The notes: generated by a model from the sequence alone, not told the origin. Positions 26,601 through 34,127 are shown, numbered from the stretch's first letter. The stretch: DNA of 64,000 nucleotides from Streptomyces fradiae ATCC 10745 = DSM 40063 (GCF_008704425.1 NZ_CP023696.1:5248501-5312500); one strand, 5' to 3'. A program made the numbers and translations.

Positions 26601-28946
26601 CACTACGAACGGGCGTGGTCGAACATCGCACGGACTGGCCGATGGCCCTGGGCACAGGGCGAGGAAGCCCGCCTCGTGGTCAGCCGCACCCACGAGCTCG
26701 GCACCTTCACCCCGTCGGCCGACGAAGCACCAGTCATCGTCTGCGACGAGGCGGATCCCCTGAAGGAAGCGCTCATCGAGCCGGCGGGGCATCCCGTCCT
26801 CGTCGCCACGGCGGAGTCCGGTGACGCCCTCGTCCGCCTGGCCGAGGGGAATGGGCTGAGAGTGCAGCGTACGTCGGTCACCCAAGTGCAGGTACGTCAT
26901 CGTGACGGTGCCCCCATCAAGCCGTCGGGTCAGGCGGCGGTGTTCATCCGCGAACGGGAGTGGCTGGTCACCGTGCTCGCCCTCGCCATGGAACTCAAGT
27001 CCGGGGCCTTCGTGCGCCCCAGCGAGCGCGGTGTCCGGGCCGCGCTCGAACGGCTCCGCGCCATCCGCGTCGTACTGGCCGACGACGTGGAGATCACCGT
27101 TTCCGGTACGCCGGCCAAACCGCCGTCCTCGACACGAGCCCTGCCGCTGCCGGACGACGAGCACCCCACGGTGGTCGTCTGGAGGAGCGACGAGGGCTGG
27201 GACGAGCTACAGGCGGCGACGCCCGCCGTCGCACAGCTGCTGGGCAGGCCGTGGCTGCAGGACGCGCTGGAACTGGTCCTCGTCAAACTGGAGCGGAGCT
27301 TCGGCGGCAGCAGCCCGACGCTCGTCGACGACAGCACCCTTGCGGCGGCGCTGGACACGACCGAGGCCAGGGTCGCCGAGATCCGGCGCAACCTCACCGG
27401 TGACGTGCAGGACACGGTGAGACTGCTCCGCCCGGTGCTGGCATGCCTGGCCGCCGACGCCTGGAACGAGGAGGCCGCCCACCTACTCGGCCGTGCGGCC
27501 GGCGAGCGCGAACTCGTCGCGATCGTGGACCGGCTCGCCCCCGGTTTGCCGTTGCCACCGGCGGAGCTGGTGGCCCTCGCCCGCTCCTGCACGAGGTGGG
27601 CAGAGCTCAGGGACGAACTCGCACTCGACTTTGAGCAGTTCAACGTCGCATTGGTAGCTCTCGGGTACCCCCCGGAGTACTACCCCGACCGCCACGAACA
27701 GGTCTTCGGTGACTTTGTACGTGCTCGCTCCGGAATCATCCTCGACCGGCTTCGGGAGCGATACGCCGTCGCCGCGCAGCAGGGTGAGGACATCGCGGGC
27801 TACTCCGTGGCCCGCGGTCTCCACGACCTCCAGCCGGACCCGGACTGGCTTCCCCGCTTCATCACCCCACCCGAAGAGGCAATGCGTGACAGGGTGCGGG
27901 AATGGCTCCGGGCGCACGGAGCCGACGACGACCTCGAACGGCCCACCGAACTCGAGCCCGTCGATCGGCTCCGGGCACGCAACACGGCCGCACTGGACGC
28001 GCTCGTGCCGACGCTGACCCCACTGGTGACTGCCTGGTGCCACCGGCACGGTGTACAGGTGCCCGGGGGGTGGCACGGGGCGGTGCTGCTGGAATGCAAG
28101 AGCTTCATCGACGGAACCGGGCTGGGCGACCTGTTGCCGCTGAGCGAGGGCCGTCTGCTCGACGCGGTGGGACACGCCGTGGGATGGCCCGCCGGGATGC
28201 CGCCCGCCGCGGAGGCTGCGGCGCTTGGCCTCACGGACAGGGACCTCACGCAGACGGCGACACGGGCCCGGGATTCCGGTGCCTCCACCATCGTCGCTCC
28301 GCGCACGATCACCATCGGGGATGCCGAGGTCAGAGTCGGAAGCGACCAGCTCTCCACCATCGCGGACATCGCATCGAGAACCATTGACGAGGCATTCCTC
28401 GTCCAGTCGGGCCGGGTGCGCCTGGACACCGTGACCGGTGTGCCCCGGCCACGGAGCGGAGGCGGACCCATCGCCAAGCCGCGCATCGTCGTCGCGAAGA
28501 CGAAGCGGACCAACGAGGACCAGCGGTCCGCCATCGGCCTGGTCGGGGAGGTGGCCGCGCGCGCCTGGCTGCAGCGCCACTACCCCGACGTGCGGTGGGT
28601 CTCGGGGTACGCGGCCGTCGTCAATGGCGACGACGCGGCGTCCGACTCCCTGGGCTACGACTTCGAGGTCACCTGGCGTGACACCACCCGGCTGTACGAG
28701 GTGAAGGCACTGAGCGACCCGTCCGCCGAGCGGGTGGAATTCGAACTCGGAGCGTCCGAGGTGGACGCCGCCCGCCGCCATGCTCGGGGCAACCGCTACC
28801 GCATCCTGCTGATCACCTCGGCCCTCGCCCCGGAGGACCGCCGCGTCTTCGACCTGCCGAACCCGTTCTCGGCTCAGGGGCGCGACCGCTTCAGGATGGT
28901 CAGCCGGGGGGTTCGCTATCAGTGCTCGCCGTTGGGGAAGGGGTAG
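23673..28946 (+). CDS. giant sacsin-like GHKL ATPase with C-terminal DUF3883 nuclease-like domain
   Basis: About 1757 aa from ATG 23673; the frame is open to 23442, so the start is uncertain. GGGAGGA lies about 12-18 bp before this ATG. The N-terminal Bergerat-fold ATPase (about 35-200) shows the N box ELVQNGHDA (E56, N60, D63), a G1-like box YIANEGAVF (N90/G92) and G2 GIGNKGLGFRSVL, as in Hsp90, sacsin and MORC proteins. The middle ~1400 residues match nothing I recognise. The C-terminal DUF3883 domain (about 1620-1740) has GLVGEVAARAWL, then D1663 (GYDFEV) and E1676-V-K1678 (YEVK), a PD-(D/E)xK-like pattern. It is cytoplasmic, with no membrane segment, and probably an antiphage or anti-plasmid effector; that role is inferred from domain type and island location. 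Confidence 0.8.
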   Translation: MWGAAEGDGFRAAVSALTRRRVEIYRDAGETWRFAESLKSVSEDTAQEYEGRTILELVQNGHDALGDAAPGRIAVLAVSLEGGGVLYIANEGAVFAEENFRAITELALSSKAAGEGIGNKGLGFRSVLQLTDWPEIYSKSAPDSQTYDGYCFRFARPEDVRTLVDDSALAARVIEDISPLALPVPADVTDPVLKELAEDGYSTVVRLPLRDRHAWGLAVAQAQNMVNGEAPLLLFLDRVAELLVEVRDGSDTAFRQALSRTERTSDLVTAGENDWVREVDLAGAGRYLLARRTLDPEALSGAVSRSVQAREIDAAWENWDAEAWVAVALRLDAPLPNGRMYTFLPMAEGVHAPFPGHAHAPFFTKLARLDISETVSLNAFLLDQLAVLTVELSRRIRSETPHLLAADLVLDLTCWDVPDRLDAALDGGLTAEPIVPLHGSQAWGSLRDSYGWPDGKRSWRVLTIEALTGVGADLLTPSVGTARHTRLDKLCRVVLSRPFRPPALLAAEWTEAVARSLLGGTEPAGQVWADFYSDVSHAFARDQGVLRGRRIILDQDMRLRSALGGRTESGRQDATVFFHPEPDDIADGDAATRVPGELRALRRRISFTHPAIAWDSAGRGFLERNELVRPYQLDRVFDALDDLLCGHPSEALGRDALTFAFRQYPLLSNAQRRRLARIPFRLPLADTDRWGRAARCSFSPAWGTEGARRLERFLAEGGSRIPALVAQRDQWISGPDDWPAPVQDRAAYTEFLEALGVCDGLRPGVVGERLGARQGHELRLAGLAAGFGLGDPLADTWCADVRSGWTKFQHPYTLYEFMHPPAHLAGATEVAGLGPVARREFAELLMHGLRTWGEEVFTVTVHRPTYTFKDAHTWPTPLASYLRGMAWLPVDDPDSPSFVEPRRAWFTADGELPAFVPALPLSTRRLLTHKSVVERMLKLGLRRWDAPQHAGAAVKQLADLLDKGYVPEYLSVSFKRHYERAWSNIARTGRWPWAQGEEARLVVSRTHELGTFTPSADEAPVIVCDEADPLKEALIEPAGHPVLVATAESGDALVRLAEGNGLRVQRTSVTQVQVRHRDGAPIKPSGQAAVFIREREWLVTVLALAMELKSGAFVRPSERGVRAALERLRAIRVVLADDVEITVSGTPAKPPSSTRALPLPDDEHPTVVVWRSDEGWDELQAATPAVAQLLGRPWLQDALELVLVKLERSFGGSSPTLVDDSTLAAALDTTEARVAEIRRNLTGDVQDTVRLLRPVLACLAADAWNEEAAHLLGRAAGERELVAIVDRLAPGLPLPPAELVALARSCTRWAELRDELALDFEQFNVALVALGYPPEYYPDRHEQVFGDFVRARSGIILDRLRERYAVAAQQGEDIAGYSVARGLHDLQPDPDWLPRFITPPEEAMRDRVREWLRAHGADDDLERPTELEPVDRLRARNTAALDALVPTLTPLVTAWCHRHGVQVPGGWHGAVLLECKSFIDGTGLGDLLPLSEGRLLDAVGHAVGWPAGMPPAAEAAALGLTDRDLTQTATRARDSGASTIVAPRTITIGDAEVRVGSDQLSTIADIASRTIDEAFLVQSGRVRLDTVTGVPRPRSGGGPIAKPRIVVAKTKRTNEDQRSAIGLVGEVAARAWLQRHYPDVRWVSGYAAVVNGDDAASDSLGYDFEVTWRDTTRLYEVKALSDPSAERVEFELGASEVDAARRHARGNRYRILLITSALAPEDRRVFDLPNPFSAQGRDRFRMVSRGVRYQCSPLGKG

Positions 28947-28996
28947 CACGCGGGCCAGCACCGGTAAGGGACAGTCGGCCGGCGAACGGCCGCGGC

Positions 28997-29031
28997 ATCG
29001 AGGAATGGACGCATCGCCTCCATTCCTCGAT
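28997..29031 (+). terminator. hairpin after the giant gene
   Basis: ATCGAGGAATGGA (28997-29009) and TCCATTCCTCGAT (29019-29031) form a perfect 13-bp stem with a 9-nt loop, 50 bp after the stop. There is no T-run. The rest of 28947-29422 shows no gene. Confidence 0.7.
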
Positions 29032-29422
29032 CCCGAAAGTCTGTTTCTGCGCGCCCGTGGAGGGCAGTGGTTCCAGAGTACTTCCCCCGGTCGCAAGTGG
29101 TCGTCGGTGGCGGGACGGGGCTGAAGTGCATCGCTCTGCCGTGAAGCCGGCGACGGCCCGAATCGCTGCAACTGGCAGATCCGTTCGCGTAGGTGGGCAT
29201 GGCATTCAGGACTCGGCGGTGGACCCTCAGCATAGCCAGGATCGGTCTGCATCGATCCCTGGCCGACGAAGCGCCGTCTAACGCATCCCGATGCTAGGCG
29301 CCTGGGACAGCGGGTTTCAGCCCGCAAGAATGTGATGTAACGTCAAGTTGTAGGCGCCGGAGCAAAACATGCCTTGGTGCAATGCCTTGTCCGCGAAGAC
29401 GCGAGGGTGGGGAACGGGGCAA

Positions 29423-29533
29423 GTGGCAGGGCTGGACAGCGTCAATCTCAAGACGCTTCTGGGTGACGTCGCCTCGGGAAGGCTTCAACTGCCTCGTTTC
29501 CAGAGGGATTGGAAGTGGGACGACGACCGCATT
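29423..29533 (+). pseudogene. DUF262 (GmrS/ParB-like) gene, 5' stub
   Basis: From GTG 29423 (GGGG six bases upstream) the product reads VAGLDSVNLKTLLGDVASG and LQLPRFQRDWKWDDDRI, the start of a DUF262 domain (usual form: ...G.IQLPEFQR.W.W....I). DUF262 proteins carry a ParB-like NTPase and occur in GmrSD-type IV restriction enzymes. After about 37 codons the sequence enters an IS5-type element, and no DUF262 continuation is found on its far side, so the rest was deleted. The frame is also open upstream to an ATG at 29369. Confidence 0.65.
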
Positions 29534-30403
29534 AGACGTCGTTTCTTATGGCGTGATCGTTCGTCGAACCGCGCATCACGGATCTGGTTGAGCGGCTGGT
29601 GCCGGACGAGTTGTGGGTGCTGTTTCGGCGGGTGGTGCCGCCGACGGAGGTCATACGTCCGCAAGGTGGCGGCCGCCGTCGGGCGGGTGACCGTGAGGCC
29701 CTGGCAGCGATCATCTTCGTGGCTGCCTCGGGCTGCACCTGGAGGCAGCTGCCACCGGTGTTCGGTCCGAGCTGGCAGACGGTCTACCGGCGCTTCGCCC
29801 AATGGACCCGAGCCCGCGTCTGGGCCCGGCTCTACCGTGTCGTTCTCGACGAACTCGGTTCCCGCGGCGAGCTGGACTGGTCGCGGTGCGCTATCGACTC
29901 CGTCAGCATCCAGGCCGCAAGGGGGGCCTCTGACAGGACCGAATCCGACCGACCGTGGCAAGTTGGGATCGAAGACCCACCTGATCACGGACCGGAACGG
30001 ACTTCCTCTGTCACTGGGCATCTCCGGCGCCAACATGCATGACAGCCAGGGCCTCGAACCGCTCGTGCGGGGTATCCCGCCGATTCGTTCCCGACGCGGA
30101 CCACGACGGCGGCGCCCGGCGAAACTACATGCGGACAAAGGCTACGACTACGACCACCTGCGCAGATGGCTCCGCAAGCGCGGCATCCGGCACCGCATCG
30201 CCCGCAGAGGAATCGAGTCCTCACAGCGGCTCGGTCGGCATCGATGGGTAGTCGAGAGGACGGTGTCCTGGCTGGCCGGCTGCCGTCGGCTCCACCGCCG
30301 CTGCGAACGCAAGCCGGAACACTTCCTGGCCGTCGTCGGCATAGCCGCAACCCTCATCTGCCACCGGCGTCCGGGCAAGACGTAACGCTGACGACGGCAA
30401 TGA
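29533..30403 (+). mobile_element. IS5-family (IS427-like) element, degenerate
   Basis: Holds a transposase of the IS5/IS427 type. Approximate ends are chosen from a weak inverted repeat: TTAGACGTCGTTTCTTATG at the left, resembling the reverse complement of TAACGCTGACGACGGCAA at the right. No clean target duplication is seen. Sequence flanking the right end does not continue the DUF262 gene, so insertion was followed by an adjacent deletion. Boundaries are uncertain by about 10 bases. Confidence 0.6.
29553..30385 (+). pseudogene. IS5-family transposase, frameshifted
   Basis: The N-terminal part (ITDLVERLVPDELWVLFRRV, GCTWRQLPPVFGPSWQTVYR, WSRCAIDSVSIQA) is in one frame. The DDE C-terminal part (GGPLTGPNPTDRGKLGSKTH, LHADKGYDYDHLRRWLRKRG, HRWVVERTVSWLAGCRRLHR) is in the +1 frame relative to it. 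The switch lies at a run of six Gs near 29924. Some IS427 relatives use programmed frameshifting, normally -1; this needs +1, and the start region (GTG 29553) also needs a shift near 29570. I therefore call it a decayed gene. Joined, it would be about 270 aa. Confidence 0.65.
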
Positions 30404-30450
30404 TCCAGCTGGATACGCTGGCCTGTCATGATCAGCTGAAAGGTTCCGCG

Positions 30451-30891
30451 ATGAGTCAGTACTTCGACATGGGCAACGAGACACTGTGGAACCCATCCAA
30501 CGGGGTCTCCCGCATGTTCCAGCGCCAGGTAGCGGTCTTCGAAGCAGAGCTGGATCTCCCATCGGGCATAGGGTCGATGGAGAACGACGAGTGTCAGATC
30601 AGCCCCGATACCTTCGAAACCTTCGTCAATGCCCTCCTGGCGAAGCACCGGAGCGCGAGCCCCTCCGTCTGGCTTGCGCTCTCCGAAGGTTTCACTGCCA
30701 CAGTGCTCGTTCTTGCAGAACGCGCCGCGATCAAGGTGGACTGGGCACGACACGGAGCCGCCCCGGAAGGCCCGCTCCAAGACGTGCAGGTTTCCACCGT
30801 CACCGGGATGTCCGCCCCTGCGGAGGGCGCAGCCTGGGCTGCGGGCCTGCGCGAGAAGGCACAGGAGCTGGGACGGCGCATGCCCCGCTGA
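30451..30891 (+). CDS. DUF6086-like protein, 146 aa
   Basis: Begins MSQYFDMGNETLWNPSNGVS, followed by MFQRQVAVFEAELDLPSGIG, DECQISPDTFETFVNALLAK and ALSEGFTATVLVLAERAAI. This matches a Streptomyces family I remember as DUF6086, a small soluble protein of unknown function. ATG 30451 follows AAAGG. No signal peptide, membrane helix or catalytic motif. It lies 26 bp upstream of the next gene, so the two probably form one transcript. The promoter must lie in or just after the IS5 remnant. Confidence 0.6.
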   Translation: MSQYFDMGNETLWNPSNGVSRMFQRQVAVFEAELDLPSGIGSMENDECQISPDTFETFVNALLAKHRSASPSVWLALSEGFTATVLVLAERAAIKVDWARHGAAPEGPLQDVQVSTVTGMSAPAEGAAWAAGLREKAQELGRRMPR

Positions 30892-30917
30892 CCAGAGCAG
30901 CGGGTGCGCGCCCGGGT

Positions 30918-31970
30918 ATGGCGCTTCACGAGATCGGCCTCCTCCTCAGTTACATCATGAGCGGCCAGGGAAAAGGGCCGCTCGGAGTTGAGTGCTCCGC
31001 CCTCGACTCCAGCGCGGGCCACATCCAGCGCTTCGTCAGTGAGTGCACCGGGCTCGGCGTGATGGCCGCCGCCAGCGCGGCACTGTTCGACTGGAAGCCC
31101 GGCGCCAGCGGACTGAGCAGCTTCGACGTGCTTCCGGGCAAACTCTCTGGGGTCTACGCCAAGACGGGTGTGCGGCCCGATCTGCTGTACGACCTGGCCG
31201 CGGGGCCGGTTGCCGGAGGCGCGAGGGCGGCGACGGCGCGCCAGGAGATGTTCCCGCCGGGCAAGGGCACCCCGGAGCAGAGGAAGCGATTGGAGAAGCT
31301 CGCGCAGTGGTCCGTTGACCACGGTGATCATGCCTACTTCATGAGCTGGGTCTGGCTCGGCGCGGGCGGTGTCTACGTCGATGTCTTCCTGCCCTACGGC
31401 TCCGCCGCCCTGACGGGTCTCAAGACCGGATGGATCGACGTGCCCGGAGGCGCGAAGCCTTGGCAATTCCGTGCTTCCCGGCCCGATCCCCGCCGAGTGG
31501 TGAACATGGCGCAGCAACACGGGCACATGGTCGACCTTCCGCAACCGGAGATCAGCGGTGAGGGGGCTGCCAGCCGGGAGGTGATCAGCCGGGTGGGACC
31601 GAAGGCCGAGGAGGCGATGGACCGAGCCTTCAGCCGCGAGGAGCACCAGCTTGGCACACTCCACGGCGTACCGGTCCGAGGACGGTGGATCCGTGGTGAC
31701 ATCCTCGGCGAGGCGCGTCACGAGGTGCTGCTCGGAGTTCTGGGCGAACGAATAGAGGTGAACCGCCGTGCTCAACGCGAGCGGCTGGCCACCCTGGCCA
31801 GCGATCGGCTCGATACGTTCCTCGACGGCCGCCGGCTCACAGCCGTACGCCCGGTCGATGGCCCCCACCGAGCTGGGGCCGGATCAGCGCGGAGCTGCTG
31901 GAGCAGACCTGAGGCCCGTACCTCGCATGTCGCTGGCGGGCCAACTGAAATGCGCGAACAGCGGCGTTAG
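30918..31970 (+). CDS. hypothetical protein, 350 aa
   Basis: I do not recognise this protein. From ATG 30918 it begins MALHEIGLLLSYIMSGQGKG and has a moderately hydrophobic first third (GLGVMAAASAALFDWKPGAS), a central HGDHAYFMSWVWLGAGGVYV segment with several aromatics, and a charged C-terminal half rich in Glu/Arg with likely helices (SREEHQLGTLHGVPVRGRWI, EVNRRAQRERLATLASDRLD). The last ~40 residues look non-native (Arg/Ser/Gly-rich), so the true 3' end may have been lost at the island border. There is no signal peptide. It pairs with the DUF6086-like gene upstream. A weakly supported start could lie elsewhere, as the frame is open further upstream. Confidence 0.5.
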   Translation: MALHEIGLLLSYIMSGQGKGPLGVECSALDSSAGHIQRFVSECTGLGVMAAASAALFDWKPGASGLSSFDVLPGKLSGVYAKTGVRPDLLYDLAAGPVAGGARAATARQEMFPPGKGTPEQRKRLEKLAQWSVDHGDHAYFMSWVWLGAGGVYVDVFLPYGSAALTGLKTGWIDVPGGAKPWQFRASRPDPRRVVNMAQQHGHMVDLPQPEISGEGAASREVISRVGPKAEEAMDRAFSREEHQLGTLHGVPVRGRWIRGDILGEARHEVLLGVLGERIEVNRRAQRERLATLASDRLDTFLDGRRLTAVRPVDGPHRAGAGSARSCWSRPEARTSHVAGGPTEMREQRR

Positions 31971-31983
31971 AGAGGCGCGGTCG

Positions 31984-32001
31984 TGACGCTCAAAATGACG
32001 C
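31984..32001 (+). repeat. right arm-like motif of island 2
   Basis: TGACGCTCAAAATGACGC, a TGACGC direct repeat with a 6-bp spacer, 76 nt before att copy C. Confidence 0.5.
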
Positions 32002-32076
32002 TCCGGCCCGGGGCAGGCCGTTCCGGTGCCGGAGAAAGGCCGCCTCACCTGCGGTTTTCTCCGGCTGAAGAATGCG

Positions 32077-32146
32077 GACATGTTTCCGATGACGCACCAC
32101 GTGGAGTGCGTGGCGATCCTTGAGCCTGCGGGCAAGGGGGCCTGAC
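32077..32146 (+). other. attR-like copy C: displaced methyltransferase 3' end
   Basis: Encodes ADMFPMTHHVECVAILEPAG then KGA and a stop, in the parental frame. It shares a 32-bp exact run with copy A, and the codon differences outside it are mostly synonymous. Downstream of it the sequence returns to ordinary coding genes. It probably represents the original chromosomal 3' end displaced by integration. Confidence 0.75.
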
Positions 32147-32225
32147 CAGCACTTCGGTGGTCGAGGGGGTTTGGGGGGTTGCTCGGCCTGTCCCCGTCGT
32201 GCGGCGGTTCGACGCGGGCTGTGCG

Positions 32226-33836
32226 TCAGCGGTCCGGGAAGACCAGGGGGCGGGTGGTGGCGGGCTTGTCCGTCTTGCACACGGTGCCGTCGGCGGGGTG
32301 GGTGCCGTGGATGAGGGCGGCGTCGACAGCGCTGTCGACGCACCTGTTCGTGCCGTAGGAGCCGTGTCCGACCCCCTCACGCGTCAGCAGGACCGCGGAG
32401 TCCAGGGTTCGGGTCATGGTCTCGGCCCAGTGGTGGGGGGTGACCGGGTCCAGTCGGCCGGCGACCACCAGGGCCGGCGGCGCACCGGCGCCCGTGAGCG
32501 GCTTGGTGACGCGGTCCTTGTTCGGCGCGGGCCACCGGGCGCAGTTCAGGGTGGAGTAGGCGGCCCGGGTCCCGACCCGCCGGGCCTCGGTGACGGCCTT
32601 GCGGGCCGCGGCCTTGTGCGCGGCGATGCCGGTCGGGGTCCGCCAGTCCGCGCAACGCACTGCGGTGTGGGTCTCGAACATCGCGGTGGGGACGGGGAAG
32701 GGCGATACCGTGACGCTGCTCCACAGGGTGTACAGGGGGGCGCCGTTGCCGTCCTGGGCCGCCAGTAGCGCCGAGGTCAGCAACGGCCAGGTGTTCTGGT
32801 CGCCGGCCAGGGCCCGGGTGGCCTCCAGGGCCATGGCGCCGTCGAGCCGGCCGCCCGGGGTGACGCCCTTGACGGGTGCGATCCTCAGCGGCTTCGCCTC
32901 CAGCCTGTCGATCAGCGCGTCGAACGCCGCCTGCGGGTCTCCCGCGCCGAACGGGCACACCGCGGTCCCTTCGGTGCGGCAGGTCTCGAACCAGGCGTTG
33001 AGCGTCCGCTCGCCGGCCAGGGCGACGTCGTGCTGGAGGGGGAGGGAGTCGCCGAACCACTGGTTGGTGTCGACGGGCGCGTCGAGCACCATCTGCCGGA
33101 CGCGGTGAGGGAACAGGGTGGCGTACATCGGGCCGACCACGGTGCCGTAGGACAGGCCGTAGTACGTGATCCTGTCCTCGCCGAGCGCGGCGCGGACCCG
33201 GTCGATGTCGCGGGCCACGTTGTCGGTGGAGAGGCTGGCCAGGAACCCCTTGCTCTGGTGCTCGACGCACCCGTCGGTGAACGCGGCGGCGTCGGTCAGC
33301 AGCCGCGGCAGGGGCTTGCCCCCGGGGACGGCCGGGTCGAAGGCGGTTTCGGCGGCGTCGGCTCGCTGCTCGTCGGTCAGGCAGCGAACCGCCTGCGATC
33401 CGCCGACGCCGCGCGGGTCCATGGCGATGATGTCGAACCTGGCGAGGACCGCGGGCGAGAAGGTGCCGGGAGTACCGGCTGTTTTGGGCAGATTGCGCAG
33501 TGCTTCGGTGGCGGGGACCCCGGGCCCGCCCGGGTTGAAGACCAGGCTGCCGATGCGGTTACCGGCATCGGTGGCCCGGTGCCGCATGAGCGCGAGCGGG
33601 ATCTGCGCGCCATCGGGCTCGGTGTACTCCTGCGGCACCTTGATCGTGGCGCATTCGAGGTTCTTCCCGCACGCGCTCCAGGTGAGCGGGTCCGGGGAGG
33701 GGGCCGAGCCCGACGCGCCCACCGCGGACGTGTCGCGCGGCCCCGGGACGCCGGACGAACACCCGGTCAGGACCATGACGGCTGCGGCGAACGCCGCCCC
33801 GTAGCGGGCGGCGGGCCTCGGCCTCGAACGGATCAT
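32226..33836 (-). CDS. secreted lipoprotein alpha/beta hydrolase (tripeptidyl aminopeptidase family)
   Basis: Serine hydrolase of 536 aa in the Streptomyces tripeptidyl-aminopeptidase/SlpD group. The N terminus is a lipoprotein signal (FAAAVMVLTGC, lipid-modified Cys26), so it should be anchored outside the membrane. The fold shows the oxyanion region FNPGGPGVPA, MDPRGVGGS, nucleophile S229 (YYGLSYGT), Asp in GRLDPVTP and His in GVGHGSYG near the C terminus, with a TAP-type C-terminal domain. Likely role: trimming N-terminal peptides. It diverges from a TetR gene with tandem operators, which may control it. It lies 80 bp from the island border. Confidence 0.88.
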   Translation of the reverse strand: MIRSRPRPAARYGAAFAAAVMVLTGCSSGVPGPRDTSAVGASGSAPSPDPLTWSACGKNLECATIKVPQEYTEPDGAQIPLALMRHRATDAGNRIGSLVFNPGGPGVPATEALRNLPKTAGTPGTFSPAVLARFDIIAMDPRGVGGSQAVRCLTDEQRADAAETAFDPAVPGGKPLPRLLTDAAAFTDGCVEHQSKGFLASLSTDNVARDIDRVRAALGEDRITYYGLSYGTVVGPMYATLFPHRVRQMVLDAPVDTNQWFGDSLPLQHDVALAGERTLNAWFETCRTEGTAVCPFGAGDPQAAFDALIDRLEAKPLRIAPVKGVTPGGRLDGAMALEATRALAGDQNTWPLLTSALLAAQDGNGAPLYTLWSSVTVSPFPVPTAMFETHTAVRCADWRTPTGIAAHKAAARKAVTEARRVGTRAAYSTLNCARWPAPNKDRVTKPLTGAGAPPALVVAGRLDPVTPHHWAETMTRTLDSAVLLTREGVGHGSYGTNRCVDSAVDAALIHGTHPADGTVCKTDKPATTRPLVFPDR

Positions 33837-34127
33837 GATGATGTCCCTTTCGTCGTACTCGTGCCATCCCCGCGTGGTCGGGCCGTGCCGGTCGCGCGGG
33901 AGGCCGGTGGAAGAGGGGTGGCGTGGGCGTGCCCTCCTCGCTTCGAGGAGTCGGTGGCCCGCCGCGTCGTGCAGGGGGAGTGCCGCGGGTGGGCGCTTCG
34001 TGCTCGCCGGAACGGCCGCGCTGCCCCGTGCGAGGTTCTGCCGGAGCGGCGGGCGTACCGGGACTCGAACGGTCCGACCTGCTGTTGATGTCCCCGTCCC
34101 TCCCCGCGCGCGTCGGCCGCAGCCTCA
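33837..34127. promoter_or_regulatory. upstream region of the lipoprotein hydrolase gene
   Basis: 291 bp up to the TetR operators. No gene is supported. It must hold the hydrolase promoter. A GGGACTCGAAC string at about 34059-34069 recalls a tRNA T-arm in reverse, but the stem does not pair. Confidence 0.4.

Larger units (their letters stand above)
23042..32146. mobile_element. island 2: integrative element with GHKL-DUF3883 gene, 9.1 kb
   Basis: Bounded by att copies B and C. It carries an intact ~5.3-kb GHKL ATPase/DUF3883 gene, a DUF262 gene stub, an IS5-family element, and two small genes of unknown function. Arm-like motifs lie near both ends. No integrase gene is visible, so mobilisation would need an enzyme in trans. 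Bases 23042-23672 hold the left arm and the upstream region of the large gene, and I see no other gene there. The cargo (ATPase-nuclease plus DUF262) resembles a defence island. Confidence 0.7.

Noticed and set aside
28947..29368. Short open frames between the giant ATPase gene and the DUF262 stub
   Set aside because: They overlap the terminator hairpin, have no ribosome binding sites and show no conserved motif.
18763..32146. Search for an integrase, excisionase or transfer gene in the islands
   Set aside because: No tyrosine recombinase box (R...HxxR...Y), serine recombinase or FtsK/Tra-like ATPase could be read in any frame. The only recombination genes are IS transposases.
34050..34110. 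tRNA-like string (GGGACTCGAAC) suggesting a minus-strand tRNA end
   Set aside because: The T-stem does not pair, no acceptor stem or anticodon arm can be built, and no CCA-type 3' end fits.
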